Assembly (NCBI GenBank): GCA_947591575.1
Contig: CANQDI010000006.1
Coordinates: forward strand, 1-32,513
Length of the DNA: 32,513 bases
Reading direction: 5' to 3'
Origin: an uncultured Bacilli bacterium
GTDB lineage: Bacteria; Bacillota_I; Bacilli_A; RF39; UBA660
Shown here: positions 31,439-32,513 of the stretch, piece after piece
Layout: each line of letters starts with the position of its first letter
Position numbering within the stretch: position 1 is the first letter of the stretch
Position numbers and translations under genes: made by a program
The notes under the pieces: generated by a model
The model's database searches: none
Seen by the model: the letters and a program-made list of their open reading frames with translations, nothing else
Told to the model about the DNA's origin: nothing

Positions 31439-31609
31439 AAAATGTATCTAAAAACCATAAAGAAAGAGGTTATAATTTATACACCTAATTTCAATTATTC
31501 TTTTCAATTAGATAAAGGAACTGATAAAGATATAATATGAATCTTTAAATCAAATGATTTAAAAGGAAATAGTACAATAGAAAAAGAAGATTTTGATGAG
31601 TGCCTATAA
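31429..31609 (+). pseudogene. Broken remnant of ORF X starting at the D repeat
   Basis: Starting at a TTG after the D6 site, codons read MSKQNVSKNHKERGYNLYT then stop. In another frame codons read on through YTPNFNYSFQLDKGTDKDII, an in-frame TGA (31538-31540), then SNDLKGNSTIEKEDFDECL and a stop at 31607. Frameshift plus stop fit a decayed short gene. Its last 35 shared bases also occur at 25837. Confidence 0.5.
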
Positions 31610-31618
31610 AACCTTCTT

Positions 31619-32469
31619 TTATTTATCATTATTTAATTTTTCTTTAATATATTTAACTAATTTTATGCTTGATTTAATTTCATTCTCCAATAATTCTTAT
31701 AATCTTTTTTGGTTCTCTGCAAGTTTAACTGTCTCATCAATATTGGTTATTTCTCCTAATGGCAATAATTTTTCTATAAGTCGTTCAAAATTTAAAGATA
31801 TAGATATTTTAATGTTTTCCCCAAACTAAATGTATAATTATCTTTAGAGTTATTCCAAATTGTGCCAAAATAGACATCATTGTTTGTACTTTAATGCTTG
31901 TATTTGAAAGACTAAAATCAGGATTTTCGTTATAAAATAATTTATATATTTCGATTAAAACTTTAGGATTCATATCTGAATTAACGGGCTTAACATTTTT
32001 AATAAATTAATATGCTCCATATGCTCCGCTAATTTATTAAGCGTTAACTAATACTATCATAATTTGAATAATCTACAATACTATCTTCATTATAATCTAA
32101 AAAAGATATATTTAATCCTCTCCCTGAAGTAAATTCTGCAATCATTGAATTTTTACTTTCATCGCTTTTTGTTTATGTAATTAATAAAAACAAATTTCTG
32201 TTATCGTATTTTATAATTTCTTGAGAGGTTTTATCACCGTATTCAACAATCAGTACTCTTTTTTCAAAATCTTTTAGTATTTTTCTAATAAAGGCTACAT
32301 TTCTTAACATATTTGTATGGGATATTGAATGAATAAAATAATCAAGTAATTTATTTATTTTTCCTCTACCAGTATCTGAATTGAATTCAATTCTCTTAAA
32401 TCTAAATGCAAATTTTTTTCCATCTTTATATGTTATATCCCTATTAAGATTAACTTTTTCTGTACTTAT
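31619..32469 (-). pseudogene. Decayed second copy of the gene at 25895-26878
   Basis: The minus strand here aligns along almost its whole length with the intact gene. The start codon position reads ATA (32467-32469) instead of ATG. A block of about 145 bases is missing near the 3' end: the bases after TTTCAT (about 31684) jump to the sequence found after 26099 in the intact copy. Frameshifts and extra bases occur, for example around 32015-32045. It is not translatable as one frame. Its 3' flank also carries the ORF X remnant, so the repeated unit is larger than the gene. The upstream end of the duplication lies at or beyond the window edge. Confidence 0.85.
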
Positions 32470-32513
32470 AAGATCTCCATCACTCCATCATTATTATAGC
32501 TTAATTTTTAAAC

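Noticed and set aside
31538-31540. TGA read as tryptophan, as in mycoplasmas
   Set aside because: Conserved genes in the window (gatA, rlmN, rpe) end at TGA at the expected length, and Trp positions use TGG, so TGA is a stop.
31593-31829. Plus-strand ORF of 78 codons
   Set aside because: It lies antisense within the decayed copy of the 25895-26878 gene and is explained as its shadow.
22820-32513. CRISPR array
   Set aside because: The island repeats are 40-170 bp, diverged, and separated by whole genes of 0.5-1 kb, with no short regular spacers and no cas genes.
22897-32513. Prophage
   Set aside because: No capsid, terminase, portal, tail, lysis, replication or integrase gene is visible, and the genes are isolated units with their own promoters on both strands.

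Overview
The window looks like a chromosomal segment of a low-GC, endospore-forming member of the Bacillota, probably an uncultured gut-type lineage in or near the Bacilli/Mycoplasmatota branch. This rests on the AT-rich sequence, Shine-Dalgarno sites of the AGGAGG type, a spoVAC-spoVAD-spoVAE operon, a SigF/SigG-type sigma factor and a Firmicutes-typical rlmN-prpC-prkC-rsgA-rpe run. TGA is used as a stop (rlmN, rpe, gatA), so the standard bacterial code applies. The taxonomic placement is inference.

Region 1 (1-1510) is the 3' end of a repeat-bearing surface protein followed by two hairpin terminators. Region 2 (1552-5058) holds a small unknown gene and gatC-gatA-gatB, the tRNA-dependent amidotransferase. 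Region 3 (5141-9088) begins at a consensus promoter and carries an anchored unknown protein, a two-sensor protein with a degenerate GGDEF domain, a YihY-like membrane protein and a ferritin-like protein. Region 4 (9094-12430, minus strand) is a dacF - exported unknown - spoIIAA-like - sigF-like cluster. It has the order of the Bacillus dacF-spoIIA operon, but no spoIIAB lies between the STAS gene and the sigma gene. Region 5 (12554-18507) carries a VanY-like lipoprotein and then rlmN, prpC, prkC, rsgA and rpe, most of them overlapping by 4 bases. Region 6 (18527-22764) holds an anchored unknown, the spoVA operon behind a SigG-type promoter, an RNHCP zinc-ribbon gene, and scpA-scpB.

Region 7 (22820-32513) starts at tRNA-Leu(CAA) and is very different: lower GC, single-gene units, and several families of repeated non-coding DNA. 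Genes for a HIT-like protein, an HD phosphohydrolase, a GNAT acetyltransferase, a radical SAM protein and five proteins of unknown function are separated by two related repeat families, called U and D here. Both families resemble the 3' end and flank of the neighbouring tRNA (a CACCA-like sequence followed by a CTCGGA...TTCGAG-like hairpin). A 327-codon gene at 25895-26878 has a decayed second copy at 31619-32469. A 29-residue membrane peptide gene near the tRNA has a second copy of its leader and first codons fused to a different sequence at 27030-27302. No integrase or transposase is visible. I read this as a cassette-like accretion island anchored on tRNA-Leu. It is the most interesting part of the window, and the engine that builds it is not in view.
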